This document shows positions 1 through 7,823 of a stretch of 34,173 bases of DNA, piece after piece. Position numbers and translations under genes: made by a program. Under the pieces are notes generated by a model, which did no database searches, was not told the DNA's origin, and saw nothing but the letters and a program-made list of their open reading frames with translations. Numbering within the stretch: position 1 is the stretch's first letter; each line of letters starts with the position of its first letter. The stretch covers positions 1-34,173 of the forward strand of contig JAOUMU010000023.1 of NCBI GenBank assembly GCA_029881335.1, given 5' to 3'. Origin of the DNA: Nitrospinota bacterium. GTDB taxonomy: Bacteria; Nitrospinota_A; UBA7883.

Positions 1-1652
1 CGACGCTGCATCAGACCATCGAAGTGGAAATGGCGCGGGAAATGGCCACGGAGATGGGCATGGAGCTTGTCACCAGGGAAGAGGAAGAGGAAAAGGGCGC
101 CATTGAGGAGGAGGAGGACAAGGAAAAATTGATCCACCGCTCCCCCGTGGTGACCATTATGGGCCATGTGGATCATGGCAAGACCAGCCTGCTGGATACT
201 ATCCGAAAGACCCGTGTCACCGAGGAGGAGGAGGGAGGCATCACCCAAAGGGTGGGCGCGTATAAAGTCGAGGTTCCTGGCAAGGGGCAAGTGGTTTTCC
301 TTGACACTCCAGGCCACGAGGCATTTACAGCCCTGCGCGCCAGGGGCGCCTCTGTCACGGACATTGTGGTGCTGGTGGTGGCCGCCGATGACGGCGTGAT
401 GCCCCAGACTCTGGAAGCGATCCACCACGCCGAGGCGGCCAAGGTGCCTGTGGTGGTGGCGATCAACAAAATAGACAAGCCAGGCGCGGATCCGGACCGA
501 ATACGCCAGGAGCTCTCCGGCCACGGGCTGGTGGCCGAGGAGTGGGGCGGAGAAACAATTTTCTGCCATGTCTCCGCCAAGCAGAAGACCGGCATAGATA
601 CACTGCTGGAGATGATCCTGCTGCAGGCCGAGGTGCTGGAGCTGCGCGCCAATCCGGACAGGCCAGCCCTAGGTACGATCATAGAGTCGAGGCTGGATAA
701 GGGGCGCGGGCCGGTGGCCACGGTCCTGGTGCAGCGCGGCACTCTGAAGGTTGGCGATGCGTTTGTGGCCGGAGTGAGCAGCGGCAAAGTGCGCGCCCTC
801 ATGGACGATCTGGGCAAACGCCGCGAAAGCGTGGGCCCATCCACTCCGGTGGAGGTGCTGGGTTTTGACGGAGTGCCCACCGCCGGCGAAAAGATCATGG
901 TGGTGGAGTCCGATCGGAAAGCCAACCAGATCGCCATGAAGCGCCAGGATGTCCAGCGAATAGCGGGGCTGACCGCCAAGGGACACGTGAAGCTGGAGAG
1001 CCTGCATGCCCAGATCAACAGGGGCGAGATGCGCGATCTGAATATCATCTTGAAGGCGGACCTGCAAGGATCCATTGAGGCGATGCGGCAGGCCCTCGGC
1101 GACCTGAAAATAGAGAATATCCGGATAAACATCCTCCACTCCGCAGTGGGAGGGATTACGGAGACGGACGTGAGCCTGGCGGCTGCCTCCAACGCCATCG
1201 TCATCGGCTTTAACGTGCGTCCCACGGAAAAGGCCAAAACCCAGGCCGAGACCGAGGAAGTGGACGTGCGCCTGTATGGGATCATCTACAATGTCATCGA
1301 CGACATCAAGAAGGCGCTGGAAGGGATGCTGGAGCCGATTTTCCGCGAAGTGGTCACCGGCCGGGCGGAAGTGCGCGAGGTGTTCAATGTCACAGGCGTG
1401 GGCGCCATCGCCGGGTCATACATCCTCTCCGGCAAGATCACACGAAACAGCGACGCCAGGCTTATCCGTGATTCCGTGGTGGTGTACACCGGCAAGCTCT
1501 CCTCTCTTAAAAGGTTCAAGGACGACGCCAGGGAGGTTCAGTCCGGGTATGAATGTGGTATCGGTCTGGAGAAGTTCAACGATATTAAAATGCAGGATAT
1601 TATAGAGACGTTCGAGACCCAGGAGGTCGAACGCAAGGAGAGCAAGCTCTAA
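1..1652 (+). CDS. infB: Translation initiation factor IF-2, 5' truncated by the window edge
   Basis: IF-2 is the GTPase that brings initiator fMet-tRNA to the ribosome and promotes subunit joining. The frame is open from base 3 with no start at the edge, so the N-terminal region lies outside the window. Visible are a Glu-rich linker, then the G domain with P-loop [13 protein letters not shown]3 DTPGHEAF, G4 NKID and G5 SAK. Domain II, domain III and the C-terminal tRNA-binding domain follow ([24 protein letters not shown]). The protein ends at a TAA, and folP starts 25 bases later on the same strand. In many bacteria infB is followed by rbfA; here it is followed by folP, so the usual nusA-infB-rbfA-truB order is not kept on this side. 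Identification is certain; only the start is missing. Confidence 0.97.
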   Translation, partial: TLHQTIEVEMAREMATEMGMELVTREEEEEKGAIEEEEDKEKLIHRSPVVTIMGHVDHGKTSLLDTIRKTRVTEEEEGGITQRVGAYKVEVPGKGQVVFLDTPGHEAFTALRARGASVTDIVVLVVAADDGVMPQTLEAIHHAEAAKVPVVVAINKIDKPGADPDRIRQELSGHGLVAEEWGGETIFCHVSAKQKTGIDTLLEMILLQAEVLELRANPDRPALGTIIESRLDKGRGPVATVLVQRGTLKVGDAFVAGVSSGKVRALMDDLGKRRESVGPSTPVEVLGFDGVPTAGEKIMVVESDRKANQIAMKRQDVQRIAGLTAKGHVKLESLHAQINRGEMRDLNIILKADLQGSIEAMRQALGDLKIENIRINILHSAVGGITETDVSLAAASNAIVIGFNVRPTEKAKTQAETEEVDVRLYGIIYNVIDDIKKALEGMLEPIFREVVTGRAEVREVFNVTGVGAIAGSYILSGKITRNSDARLIRDSVVVYTGKLSSLKRFKDDAREVQSGYECGIGLEKFNDIKMQDIIETFETQEVERKESKL

Positions 1653-1677
1653 ACCCAGCCATCCAGTGCAGTAAACC

Positions 1678-2565
1678 ATGCTGAAAGCCGGAAAACGCAA
1701 ACCAGTGGAATACCGCCACCAGCGGTTCCGGCTTTCGTTTGGCAGGACCCAGGTCATGGGGATCGTAAACGTCACGCCCGACTCCTTTTCCGATGGAGGG
1801 AAGTTTCACGACCCCGCCGCCGCCGCCACCCACGCCATGGCGCTGGTGGAGCAGGGCGCGGACATCATCGACATTGGCGGCGAGTCGAGCCGCCCCGGAG
1901 CGGAGCCCACCACTGTGGAAGAGGAATTGGCCAGAGTCATCCCGGTGATAAGGGCGTTGGTGAAAGCCATCCCCGATACTCCCATATCCATAGATACATA
2001 CAAGCCGTTGGTGGCACAAGCGGCTATGGCCGAAGGCGCGGCAATGATCAACGACATATCGGGCCTGCGAGATCCAGCCATGGCCGCTCTGGCGGCGAAG
2101 AGCGGCGCCCCGGCGGTGGTGATGCATATGAAGGGGACTCCCAAAAGCATGCAAAACCGCCCCGCATACAGCGATGTGGTGGCGGAGGTGAAAAGCTTCT
2201 TTAAGGAGAGGATAAGGACGCTGACCCGAATGGGAGTGGAGAAGATCATTCTGGATCCCGGAATAGGATTCGGCAAGACCGCCAACCACAACTTGCAGCT
2301 TTTGAACCGGCTGGAGGAAATCGTCGCGTTCGGTTATCCGGTCCTGGTGGGTCTATCCAGGAAATCGTTTATAGGCAAGGCGCTGGGAGAGAACATCACA
2401 GACCGGGAGACAGGGGGCGTGGTGGCCAACGCCATCGCCATCGCCAAGGGAGCCAGGATCATCAGGGTCCACGACGCTGTGCTGGGAACTCAGACGGCGT
2501 TAATGGCCGATTGCATAAGGCTGGGCAAAAAGCAGGTTGATCGACGCGGGCCCACTGGGCCATAA
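1678..2565 (+). CDS. folP: Dihydropteroate synthase
   Basis: FolP condenses p-aminobenzoate with 6-hydroxymethyl-7,8-dihydropterin diphosphate to give dihydropteroate in folate synthesis, in the cytoplasm. The 295-residue product has the family signatures in order: GIVNVTPDSFSDGG near residue 24 (diphosphate-binding loop 1), DIGGESSRPGA near residue 62 (loop 2), the pterin-pocket stretch SIDTYKP and later DPGIGFGKT, and the C-terminal GLSRKSFIG and RVHD motifs. Length is typical for the family. It lies 25 bases after infB and just before a MetE-like gene, so it is probably co-transcribed with both. No nearby folate genes other than the one-carbon enzyme that follows are seen. Confidence 0.96.
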   Translation: MLKAGKRKPVEYRHQRFRLSFGRTQVMGIVNVTPDSFSDGGKFHDPAAAATHAMALVEQGADIIDIGGESSRPGAEPTTVEEELARVIPVIRALVKAIPDTPISIDTYKPLVAQAAMAEGAAMINDISGLRDPAMAALAAKSGAPAVVMHMKGTPKSMQNRPAYSDVVAEVKSFFKERIRTLTRMGVEKIILDPGIGFGKTANHNLQLLNRLEEIVAFGYPVLVGLSRKSFIGKALGENITDRETGGVVANAIAIAKGARIIRVHDAVLGTQTALMADCIRLGKKQVDRRGPTGP

Positions 2566-2610
2566 TCTGACATGGCGGGTTCGCCCATCGTGAAAAAGGG
2601 GAAATATCAA

Positions 2611-3531
2611 ATGAATATCACTACGACGGTCATAGGCAGCTATCCCTACGCCCGGATGACACCGGAAGAGGCGATAGCGCGGGCGGTGGATGAGCAGGTG
2701 GAAGCGGGAGTGGATGTCATATCGGACGGGCAGGTACGCGCCGATATGGTGGGTATATTCGCCCAGGGTATCGCCGGGTTCGACGTACAGGGAAAAAAAT
2801 ATAACGTGGTGTCGAAAATCGGCCCCGCGGACAAGGCCGTATCAATCGGTGATCTGATTATCGCCCGTGACAGAGCCGCCGGCCGGGCCAAAGTGAAAGG
2901 TACGCTCACCGGGCCCACCACCATGGCCCATTGCGCCATCCTGATGAATGGCTCCCCCTACAAACCCCACGACATGCCCAAGGGCGCCCAGTCGATGATC
3001 GTGGATCGGGAACTGGTGATGGATATGGCCCATGCCCTGGCCGCGGAAGCGAGGTTCCTCACCGAAGCCGGCTTTGACACCATCCAGGTGGATGAGCCGT
3101 TTTTTTCCATGCAGGACCTGGACCTGGACCTGGGGCTGGAGGCGCTGGGGGTGGTGACAAAAGAGATAAAGACATCGGCGCTGCATGTATGCGGGGACAT
3201 CACCTCGGCCATGAAAAAGCTGATAGACGCCCCCGTGGATATCATCGCCTGCGAGGGGGGGCATATGGCGCGGATAGATTGGCTGACCCCCGCCATGCTG
3301 GCCGAGAAGAAGAAACAGATATGCTGGGGCGTTATCACTGTCAATTCCAACGACGTGGAAACTGTGGAAGAGGTGAAGGTGAGGATCATGACCGGTGTGG
3401 AGAAGCTGGGAGCGGAGAATCTTCTGGTGTCTCCGGACTGCGGGATGCGTGTGCGAAAGCCGGAAGCCGCCAAACAGAAGCTTGTGAATATGGTGCTGGC
3501 CACCCGGGAAGTGGAGCGGGAACTAGCGTAA
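2611..3531 (+). CDS. Core-type (MetE C-terminal-like) methionine synthase
   Basis: The 306-residue product corresponds to the catalytic half of cobalamin-independent methionine synthase MetE and lacks the N-terminal half. All four zinc ligands known from MetE are visible: H192 and C194 in LHVCGD, E215 in ACEGGHM, and C277 in SPDCGMR. The QVDEP motif is at 160-164. Stand-alone enzymes of this kind (core-MetE, in archaea and some bacteria such as Dehalococcoides) are known to take the methyl group from methylcobalamin or a corrinoid protein instead of methyl-tetrahydrofolate; assigning that donor here is inference. I chose ATG 2611 because GTCATAGGCAGCTATCC (VIGSYP) is the family N-terminus and an AGGGG sits about 8 bases upstream. 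An ATG at 2572 would add 13 residues. The gene probably shares a transcript with folP. Confidence 0.85.
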   Translation: MNITTTVIGSYPYARMTPEEAIARAVDEQVEAGVDVISDGQVRADMVGIFAQGIAGFDVQGKKYNVVSKIGPADKAVSIGDLIIARDRAAGRAKVKGTLTGPTTMAHCAILMNGSPYKPHDMPKGAQSMIVDRELVMDMAHALAAEARFLTEAGFDTIQVDEPFFSMQDLDLDLGLEALGVVTKEIKTSALHVCGDITSAMKKLIDAPVDIIACEGGHMARIDWLTPAMLAEKKKQICWGVITVNSNDVETVEEVKVRIMTGVEKLGAENLLVSPDCGMRVRKPEAAKQKLVNMVLATREVERELA

Positions 3532-3812
3532 ACGTCATTGCTGTTCACTTTACAGTTAAAGGGAAAATACCACAAAATCGTCATGACCATTTGTCCTTGA
3601 GTTTTATTGTTAAGCGCAGTATTATGAACTGTCATTTTTTTGAGACCTTTTAGCATTATTAGGTGGCCAAAAGGAAGCCGTTGCTGTAAACGATGCGAGG
3701 CAGGGTGATGAAAATGAAAAGGTTGTTAAATGTACTCCCTAAACATCAAGGGTATATTTGTGTCTAGTGAAACCGTGACGGATAAAGTCTGGGCAAAGAA
3801 GTAGAAATAATC
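3532..3812. other. AT-rich stretch before the DUF2335 gene pair
   Basis: About 280 bases between the MetE-like gene and the next supported start. Base composition drops sharply compared with the genes to the left and stays low to about 4540. A T7 run at about 3635-3641 has no convincing stem in front of it. A 19-codon ORF at 3708-3767 is possible but unsupported. I see no tRNA, integrase or clear attachment repeat. Confidence 0.5.
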
Positions 3813-4043
3813 ATGGCAAGAGCTATAGTAAACGGACTGAAGTATGTCCTCCATGGCGTAAGCCAGATCAACATTTACGGTGTTGTGGATTACACTCCCT
3901 ATAAACAATATGTTAACGTTTCCGATATGGACCACATGGCGGAAGATTGGCGCAATATTGGATTAGATGCCCAACATGCTCTCAAGAGAATCATAAAAGA
4001 GCGCAACATCCCTCGTATTAATGGGCAGAAGACGGCGCGGTAA
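3813..4043 (+). CDS. Small hypothetical protein upstream of DUF2335 gene
   Basis: The 76-residue ORF starts with MARAIVNGLKYVL and ends with a basic tail; it has no signal peptide or membrane segment, and I do not recognise a family. It lies in the AT-rich block and its 3' end overlaps the start of the DUF2335 gene by 23 bases, which suggests coupled translation of the pair. The ribosome-binding site is weak (GAAGTAGAAATAATC before the ATG). The composition and the overlap with the next gene are the main arguments that it is real. It could instead be an antitoxin-like partner or a spurious frame. Confidence 0.45.
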   Translation: MARAIVNGLKYVLHGVSQINIYGVVDYTPYKQYVNVSDMDHMAEDWRNIGLDAQHALKRIIKERNIPRINGQKTAR

Positions 4044-4527
4044 TAAGCCTGGGATACCCCCTAAGTCGCCATCTCCTAACCAGGAAATGGCCAAGCCAGA
4101 AGACATATCTGACAAGTCTGATCCTTGGATAAGGTTCCGGCAACAGGCAGTTCAGCATAGTCATCAACACAGTATATCTGGTCAAGTGCATGGCTTTGAA
4201 AGTCCCTTGCCCCACCCAGAAGTTATCGAAAGATATGAAAAAATTAGTCCCGGAACCTTGGATAGGCTTTTTGAACTACTAAAGAATGAGCAGGAGAATC
4301 GACACGACAGAATTCGGGAAGGATTGAATTCCGAAATATCAAGGGACTCTCGCGCTCAGTGGATGGGGTATTCTCTTGTTCTGCTTTTCATATTGCTAGG
4401 GTTCTATGGGATATACATGGGGCAGGCTCTTTACGCTCTGGCTCCGATAATTTATGCCGCTGCGCAATTATTTGCTTCACTATATAAGCATAAGCCGGTT
4501 GTCCCATCCGAGGTCAAGAAGGACTAA
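4021..4527 (+). CDS. DUF2335 family membrane protein
   Basis: A protein of 168 residues. The centre matches the DUF2335 pattern as I recall it: PLPHPEVIERYEKISPGTLD at about 61-80, then ENRHDRIREGLNSEISRDSRAQWMG, then two hydrophobic segments (YSLVLLFILLGFYGIYMG and LYALAPIIYAAAQLFASLY) before a short basic tail. The N-terminus is basic and Pro/Ser-rich. DUF2335 proteins are small two-helix inner-membrane proteins of unknown function, often in accessory DNA. Start choice is uncertain: ATG 4021 has no clear Shine-Dalgarno and overlaps the preceding ORF, while ATG 4087 has AGGA just upstream. The gene is AT-richer than its surroundings and convergent with the minus-strand OsmC cluster. Confidence 0.75.
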   Translation: MGRRRRGNKPGIPPKSPSPNQEMAKPEDISDKSDPWIRFRQQAVQHSHQHSISGQVHGFESPLPHPEVIERYEKISPGTLDRLFELLKNEQENRHDRIREGLNSEISRDSRAQWMGYSLVLLFILLGFYGIYMGQALYALAPIIYAAAQLFASLYKHKPVVPSEVKKD

Positions 4528-4569
4528 GGTCCAAAGAAGTATAGTTTCCTCTCCCCATCTCAATAAAGA

Positions 4570-4606
4570 ATAGGCGTCCATTGCCTCCAGGTCATACCAG
4601 GGAAGT
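4570..4606 (-). pseudogene. Decayed 3' fragment of a pseudopilin-like gene
   Basis: Bases 4570-4599 match 5341-5370 at 28 of 30 positions. The latter is the 3' end of the pseudopilin-like gene at 5311-5730. Read on the minus strand in the same frame, the fragment encodes PWYDLEAMDAY against PWYDLETLDAY in the intact gene. Outside this short block the match fades quickly and no complete gene surrounds it. It is most simply a remnant of a second copy or of a duplication spanning the OsmC-like gene. Confidence 0.6.
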
Positions 4607-4673
4607 GGAAAAAAGCCGGAGCTGAGCCTGACGCCGATCCGGATGGCCCCGCCTTGTCAACAGTCGGCCTTCG

Positions 4674-5219
4674 TCAGATATCAACCACTCGGCCGTTTAC
4701 CGAATAGCGGGCCTCCACCGGCATTCCTTTGCGGGCTGTGTACAGCACGGGGCTTTTCGCGTCCACCTTCCTGGTCAGCGCCAGCAAAGTTTCCATGTCA
4801 GCTCCGCTTTGCACAATGGTGTCCATCGTAATGCGGCAAAATCCCAGGTCCACATCCGGGTCGATTCCCAGAGCGCCGCGCATATCCGTTTCCCCCACCA
4901 CTTCCACGGTCACATCGTCCAGCTTGACACGGAAAATATCCGCATGCACGGCGAAGGCTATGGCCACGCATGAGCCGATGGAGCCTAAAAACATCTCCCC
5001 CGGAACCATCCCCAGCTTTTCCCCTCTTCTCTCCAGGGAGCAGCCCAGGCCAAAGTTCGGCCCCACCTCCGCTTCAAAGCTCATAGGGTCGGAGCTTTGC
5101 GCCGATAACGAAGCGCTGGAGCCATCCACAAGGCGGGCCTTCACACGATACACGGCCACCGCCTTGCTGCTGTCCTCCAGGACCATTTTTCGGGTTTTCT
5201 CCAGGATAGCGGCATACAT
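4674..5219 (-). CDS. OsmC-like protein
   Basis: A protein of 181 residues of the OsmC/Ohr fold, cytoplasmic. The sequence shows the first conserved cysteine in GSIGSCVAIAFAVHADIF, followed by the long central helix and the beta region DVTVEVVGETDMRG. In OsmC and Ohr hydroperoxide reductases a second cysteine sits in a CP motif; here that site reads DAKSPVLY, so Ser replaces Cys and a standard peroxidase mechanism is doubtful. Start ATG 5219 is chosen because a GGAG lies about 10 bases upstream and the frame further upstream overlaps the pseudopilin-like gene with an unrelated composition. It is the last gene of the minus-strand ExbBD cluster, 91 bases after its neighbour. Confidence 0.85.
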   Translation of the reverse strand: MYAAILEKTRKMVLEDSSKAVAVYRVKARLVDGSSASLSAQSSDPMSFEAEVGPNFGLGCSLERRGEKLGMVPGEMFLGSIGSCVAIAFAVHADIFRVKLDDVTVEVVGETDMRGALGIDPDVDLGFCRITMDTIVQSGADMETLLALTRKVDAKSPVLYTARKGMPVEARYSVNGRVVDI

Positions 5220-5310
5220 ATTGTGTTTTCTCCAGTGATTGGTTGTTGGGTTCACATTAATGGGAACCGTGATCCATGGCAAGCGATTTGTCCCAGGCAA
5301 AGAACAGGGG

Positions 5311-5730
5311 TCAGCGCCTCCCTTCCGGCTCCAGAAAAACATAGGCGTCCAATGTCTCCAGGTCATACCACGGATGCTTGCCAGGCTGGCCGTCTTTGCC
5401 ATAGCTGGCCAGCCGCCATGCGTCCCCCGCCTGGTAGAAAAGATATAGCCTGCCCCATGGGTCAATGGGGATAGCTTCCATAAACTCCGGAGCAAGATCC
5501 TCCAAGGCCCGGGGGTAACTTCCATGCTTGGCCCGATGACTTTCCACCGCGGTTTTAAGGCGCTTAAGGTCTTTTTGAACAAGCGTTCTGTGTTCACTTC
5601 GGCGGATGGCGATTTCGGGAGGTTCGGTGAACCGCAGATAGGCGAATGACCCGGTGGCGATAATGACCACCAAGGTGAGGGAAACGAGGACCATCCTTTC
5701 AGCGGTTGAAGAGGAAGCGCCCGTCTCCAT
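5311..5730 (-). CDS. GspG/type II pseudopilin-like protein
   Basis: A protein of 139 residues with an N-terminal membrane segment (MVLVSLTLVVIIATGSFAYL, about 13-32), then a helical region and a C-terminal part resembling the major pseudopilin GspG: SYPRALEDL, IPIDPWGRLYLF, and ASYGKDGQPGKHPWYDLE, which resembles the calcium-binding loop SxGxDG of GspG. The usual prepilin-peptidase site (Gly-Phe-Thr-Leu-x-Glu) is not visible, so it may stay as a plain anchored protein and not enter a pilus. It starts 3 bases after the stop of the upstream gene with GGGGGGAG upstream, indicating tight operon structure. Product name rests on motif resemblance only. Confidence 0.75.
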   Translation of the reverse strand: METGASSSTAERMVLVSLTLVVIIATGSFAYLRFTEPPEIAIRRSEHRTLVQKDLKRLKTAVESHRAKHGSYPRALEDLAPEFMEAIPIDPWGRLYLFYQAGDAWRLASYGKDGQPGKHPWYDLETLDAYVFLEPEGRR

Positions 5731-5733
5731 CGG

Positions 5734-6486
5734 TCACTCCCCCCCGGTTTTGGTCACAAACTTCCTCCTGAAGTCACCGACCTCCTCCTTCGTGAAGAGA
5801 TCCTCCTCCATCTCCATATCCTCGGCCAGGATTTCGGCGTCATAGGCTGTCTCCTCGCACAGGTATTGGAGAGCGAAGACCAGCGATTCCGCGTCCCTGG
5901 CCAGGACCGACTGGATATACGCCGCCACTCCTTCGCCCAACTCCCCGAATTCCGGATTAGCGGCCACGCGTAAATCGTAATCGATTATACTCTCCCCCTT
6001 GTCCTCCCCTTGGCGGGCATGGATCATCAGCAGCCCGTGGCCGGCAAGTTTCCGGCTGACCAGAGGGATTGGAACACGGACCCGGAATCCTGCCAGGCCG
6101 GGAGGAGCGCTTTTCCCCAGGGGGATCAGGGTATAGCTGGCGCCTTCGCTTTTTATGTCCCACTTGCCCGATTCCTCATCCAGTTGCAGACGCATGGAGG
6201 TTTTGGACATCAAATATCGGGCGGTTTTGTACGCCATATGTGGTTTTGTCAGGAAAAACTGAACGACAGCATGAGGGGCTTGCGCATAAATATCCCGGAT
6301 CATCAAAGGATGGGATTTGAAGGCTCGTTGCAGGCCCTGTTCTTTTTTCGGGATGGCGCCTTTCGGGATTGAAAAGGGACTGTCGGAGTTTTTGACGACG
6401 TCGTCGACGCTGGCGTCGATGGAGCCGGGTGGTGTTTTCTTCTCCGCCAGTTTGTTATTCAGGGAGGATTTTTCCACATTCGCCAC
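5734..6486 (-). CDS. Unknown protein in ExbBD cluster, possibly exported
   Basis: A 250-residue protein counted from GTG 6486. I do not recognise the family. The N-terminal 50 residues are polar and Lys/Ser-rich; the middle (IKSEGASYTLIPLGKSAPPG, RVRVPIPLVSRKLAGHGLLMIHA) looks like a beta-rich domain; the C-terminus is acidic (EILAEDMEMEEDLF). Just upstream of the GTG the same frame encodes a classical signal peptide: KII, then a run of Ala/Leu, WSAPSGAVA and a polar sequence. No ATG, GTG or TTG precedes it before the frame runs back into exbD. The true start is therefore unclear (see findings). It sits between exbD and the pseudopilin-like gene with short spacing, so it likely works with them. 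Confidence 0.8.
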   Translation of the reverse strand: MANVEKSSLNNKLAEKKTPPGSIDASVDDVVKNSDSPFSIPKGAIPKKEQGLQRAFKSHPLMIRDIYAQAPHAVVQFFLTKPHMAYKTARYLMSKTSMRLQLDEESGKWDIKSEGASYTLIPLGKSAPPGLAGFRVRVPIPLVSRKLAGHGLLMIHARQGEDKGESIIDYDLRVAANPEFGELGEGVAAYIQSVLARDAESLVFALQYLCEETAYDAEILAEDMEMEEDLFTKEEVGDFRRKFVTKTGGE

Positions 6487-6533
6487 GGCGCCGGATGGAG
6501 CGCTCCACAGCAGCGCCGCCAGTAGCGCGCAGA

Positions 6534-6932
6534 TTATTTTACAGCCACCGATATATCTGATATTCCCGCCTCCCGCACGATTCCCATTATCTTCACCACG
6601 AACCCGTATTCCACTCGCCTGTCCGCGCTCACCACAGCGGAGCGGCGCATGATTCCCATGGATCCTTCCGCCAAAAGGGCCGACAGATCTTCCGGAGACA
6701 CGAAGTCGCCCATCAGGTACATATCTTTATTTTGGGTGATCTCAATCTGAAACACTTTTTCCCGCTCGGCGCCCGCGCCGGCTTTCGTCTCTGGAAGCTC
6801 GATTTCCATGCGGCGGGTGAAGTCCACAAAAGCGGTGGAGACCATGAAGAAGATGAGCAACAGGAACACCACGTCGATGAGCGGCGCCATGGCCAGGGAG
6901 TAGTCCTCCTCGACTCTTCTTTTAAACCTCAC
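6534..6932 (-). CDS. exbD: ExbD/TolR family energy-transducing protein
   Basis: A 132-residue protein from GTG 6932. It has a short basic cytoplasmic N-terminus, one membrane helix with the conserved aspartate (LAMAPLIDVVFLLLIFFMVST, where the Asp of LIDVVF carries protons), and a periplasmic ExbD/TolR domain ending in ISVAVK. I prefer GTG 6932 over ATG 6956: it gives the usual family start, MRFKRRVEEDYS, and has GAGAGGG upstream, whereas the extra MKRPRRGR comes from the exbB 3' end. It overlaps exbB by 11 bases. With ExbB it forms a proton-driven motor in the inner membrane; no TonB or TolA partner is in the window. Confidence 0.93.
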   Translation of the reverse strand: MRFKRRVEEDYSLAMAPLIDVVFLLLIFFMVSTAFVDFTRRMEIELPETKAGAGAEREKVFQIEITQNKDMYLMGDFVSPEDLSALLAEGSMGIMRRSAVVSADRRVEYGFVVKIMGIVREAGISDISVAVK

Positions 6933-7707
6933 TCGCCCTCTCCGTGGCCTTTTCACTGGCCTCGAAGTTTTCCATGGCCTTGATCAGATCCTCCACAAAG
7001 AAGAGGCTCTCCTCCTCCATTTCGTAGATAAACCTGTCGACCCGGCCACGGAAATAGTGGTAGGCGGCCAGGGCAGGGATGCCGATTATCAGGCCGACGG
7101 CGGTGGTGATCAGCGCCTCGGCGATACCGGAGGCCACCAGGCTGGGATTGCCGCTTCCCGCCACGGATATTACATCGAACGCCTTGATCATCCCGATGAC
7201 GGTGCCCAGAAGACCCATCATGGGAGTTATATTGGCCAGAACCCCCAGACCGCGAAGGTTCGCTTCCATCCGGGTTGTTTCGTGGGCTCCGGCGGATTCT
7301 ATGGCCCTTTCGATCTCCAGGATGCCGTGGGAGGCGCGAGTCAGCCCGGCCTTGAGTATGCGGGCCATGGCCGAAGGGTTGTCGCCGCATATTTTCAGCG
7401 CCCGGTCCAGGTTCCCCTTGGTGGAGAGGCGGCGCACCTCGGCGGAGAAGCTGGTGTCTATGATATTTTCGGTTCTCAGGCTATACGCGCGTTCTAAGCT
7501 GATGGCCAGCGCCAGGATGGAGCAGAGCAACAGGGGCCACATCACAGGCCCCCCCTTGATAAAAACGCTCACCAGCCAGGTATCAGCAAACCAGAGCCGC
7601 CCCATGGTCAGCAATAGTATGGCCAGCAGGCCCCCTCCGGAAGCCATGGCCGCCCAAGGGGGGACACTCTCCCAGATCGGATGTTCGCGTATTGTGTCTA
7701 AAATCAT
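6922..7707 (-). CDS. exbB: ExbB/TolQ/MotA family proton channel protein
   Basis: A 261-residue inner-membrane protein. Hydrophobic segments are at about 18-42, 53-70, 150-175 and 198-222. The C-terminal half carries the family pattern: LGVLANITPMMGLLGTVIGM, then a helix ending GIAEALITTAVGLIIGIPALAAYHYF. The extra N-terminal helix is longer than in E. coli ExbB but common in ExbB homologues of other phyla. It heads a compact minus-strand cluster (exbB, exbD, unknown, pseudopilin-like, then OsmC-like). A promoter-like pair lies upstream at 7727-7755. Function as the stator of a proton-driven complex is known for the family; what it energises here is not shown. Confidence 0.94.
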   Translation of the reverse strand: MILDTIREHPIWESVPPWAAMASGGGLLAILLLTMGRLWFADTWLVSVFIKGGPVMWPLLLCSILALAISLERAYSLRTENIIDTSFSAEVRRLSTKGNLDRALKICGDNPSAMARILKAGLTRASHGILEIERAIESAGAHETTRMEANLRGLGVLANITPMMGLLGTVIGMIKAFDVISVAGSGNPSLVASGIAEALITTAVGLIIGIPALAAYHYFRGRVDRFIYEMEEESLFFVEDLIKAMENFEASEKATERASEV

Positions 7708-7726
7708 TTATCCATGGAAAAACATC

Positions 7727-7755
7727 AAGATAGATGATTCGGCCGGATCACTCAA
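7727..7755 (-). promoter_or_regulatory. Possible sigma70 promoter for the exbB cluster
   Basis: On the minus strand a -35-like TTGAGT (7755-7750) and a -10-like TATCTT (7732-7727) are separated by 17 bases and lie 20 bases before the exbB start. Each hexamer matches consensus at four positions, so this is a moderate candidate. Confidence 0.35.
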
Positions 7756-7823
7756 CAAAAATTACACAGGAGCGGTGGCAAACCGCAGGGCGTATTACCC
7801 CCGCGGGTCCACCATCCCATGTT

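Noticed and set aside
173-1285. Long minus-strand ORF of 370 codons opposite infB
   Set aside because: It is the antisense shadow of a GC-rich conserved gene; its product is low complexity (Ser/Thr/Arg-rich) with no family features.
3708-3767. 19-codon ORF in the AT-rich stretch, with AGGG upstream
   Set aside because: Too short and unsupported by overlap or homology; kept only as a possibility.
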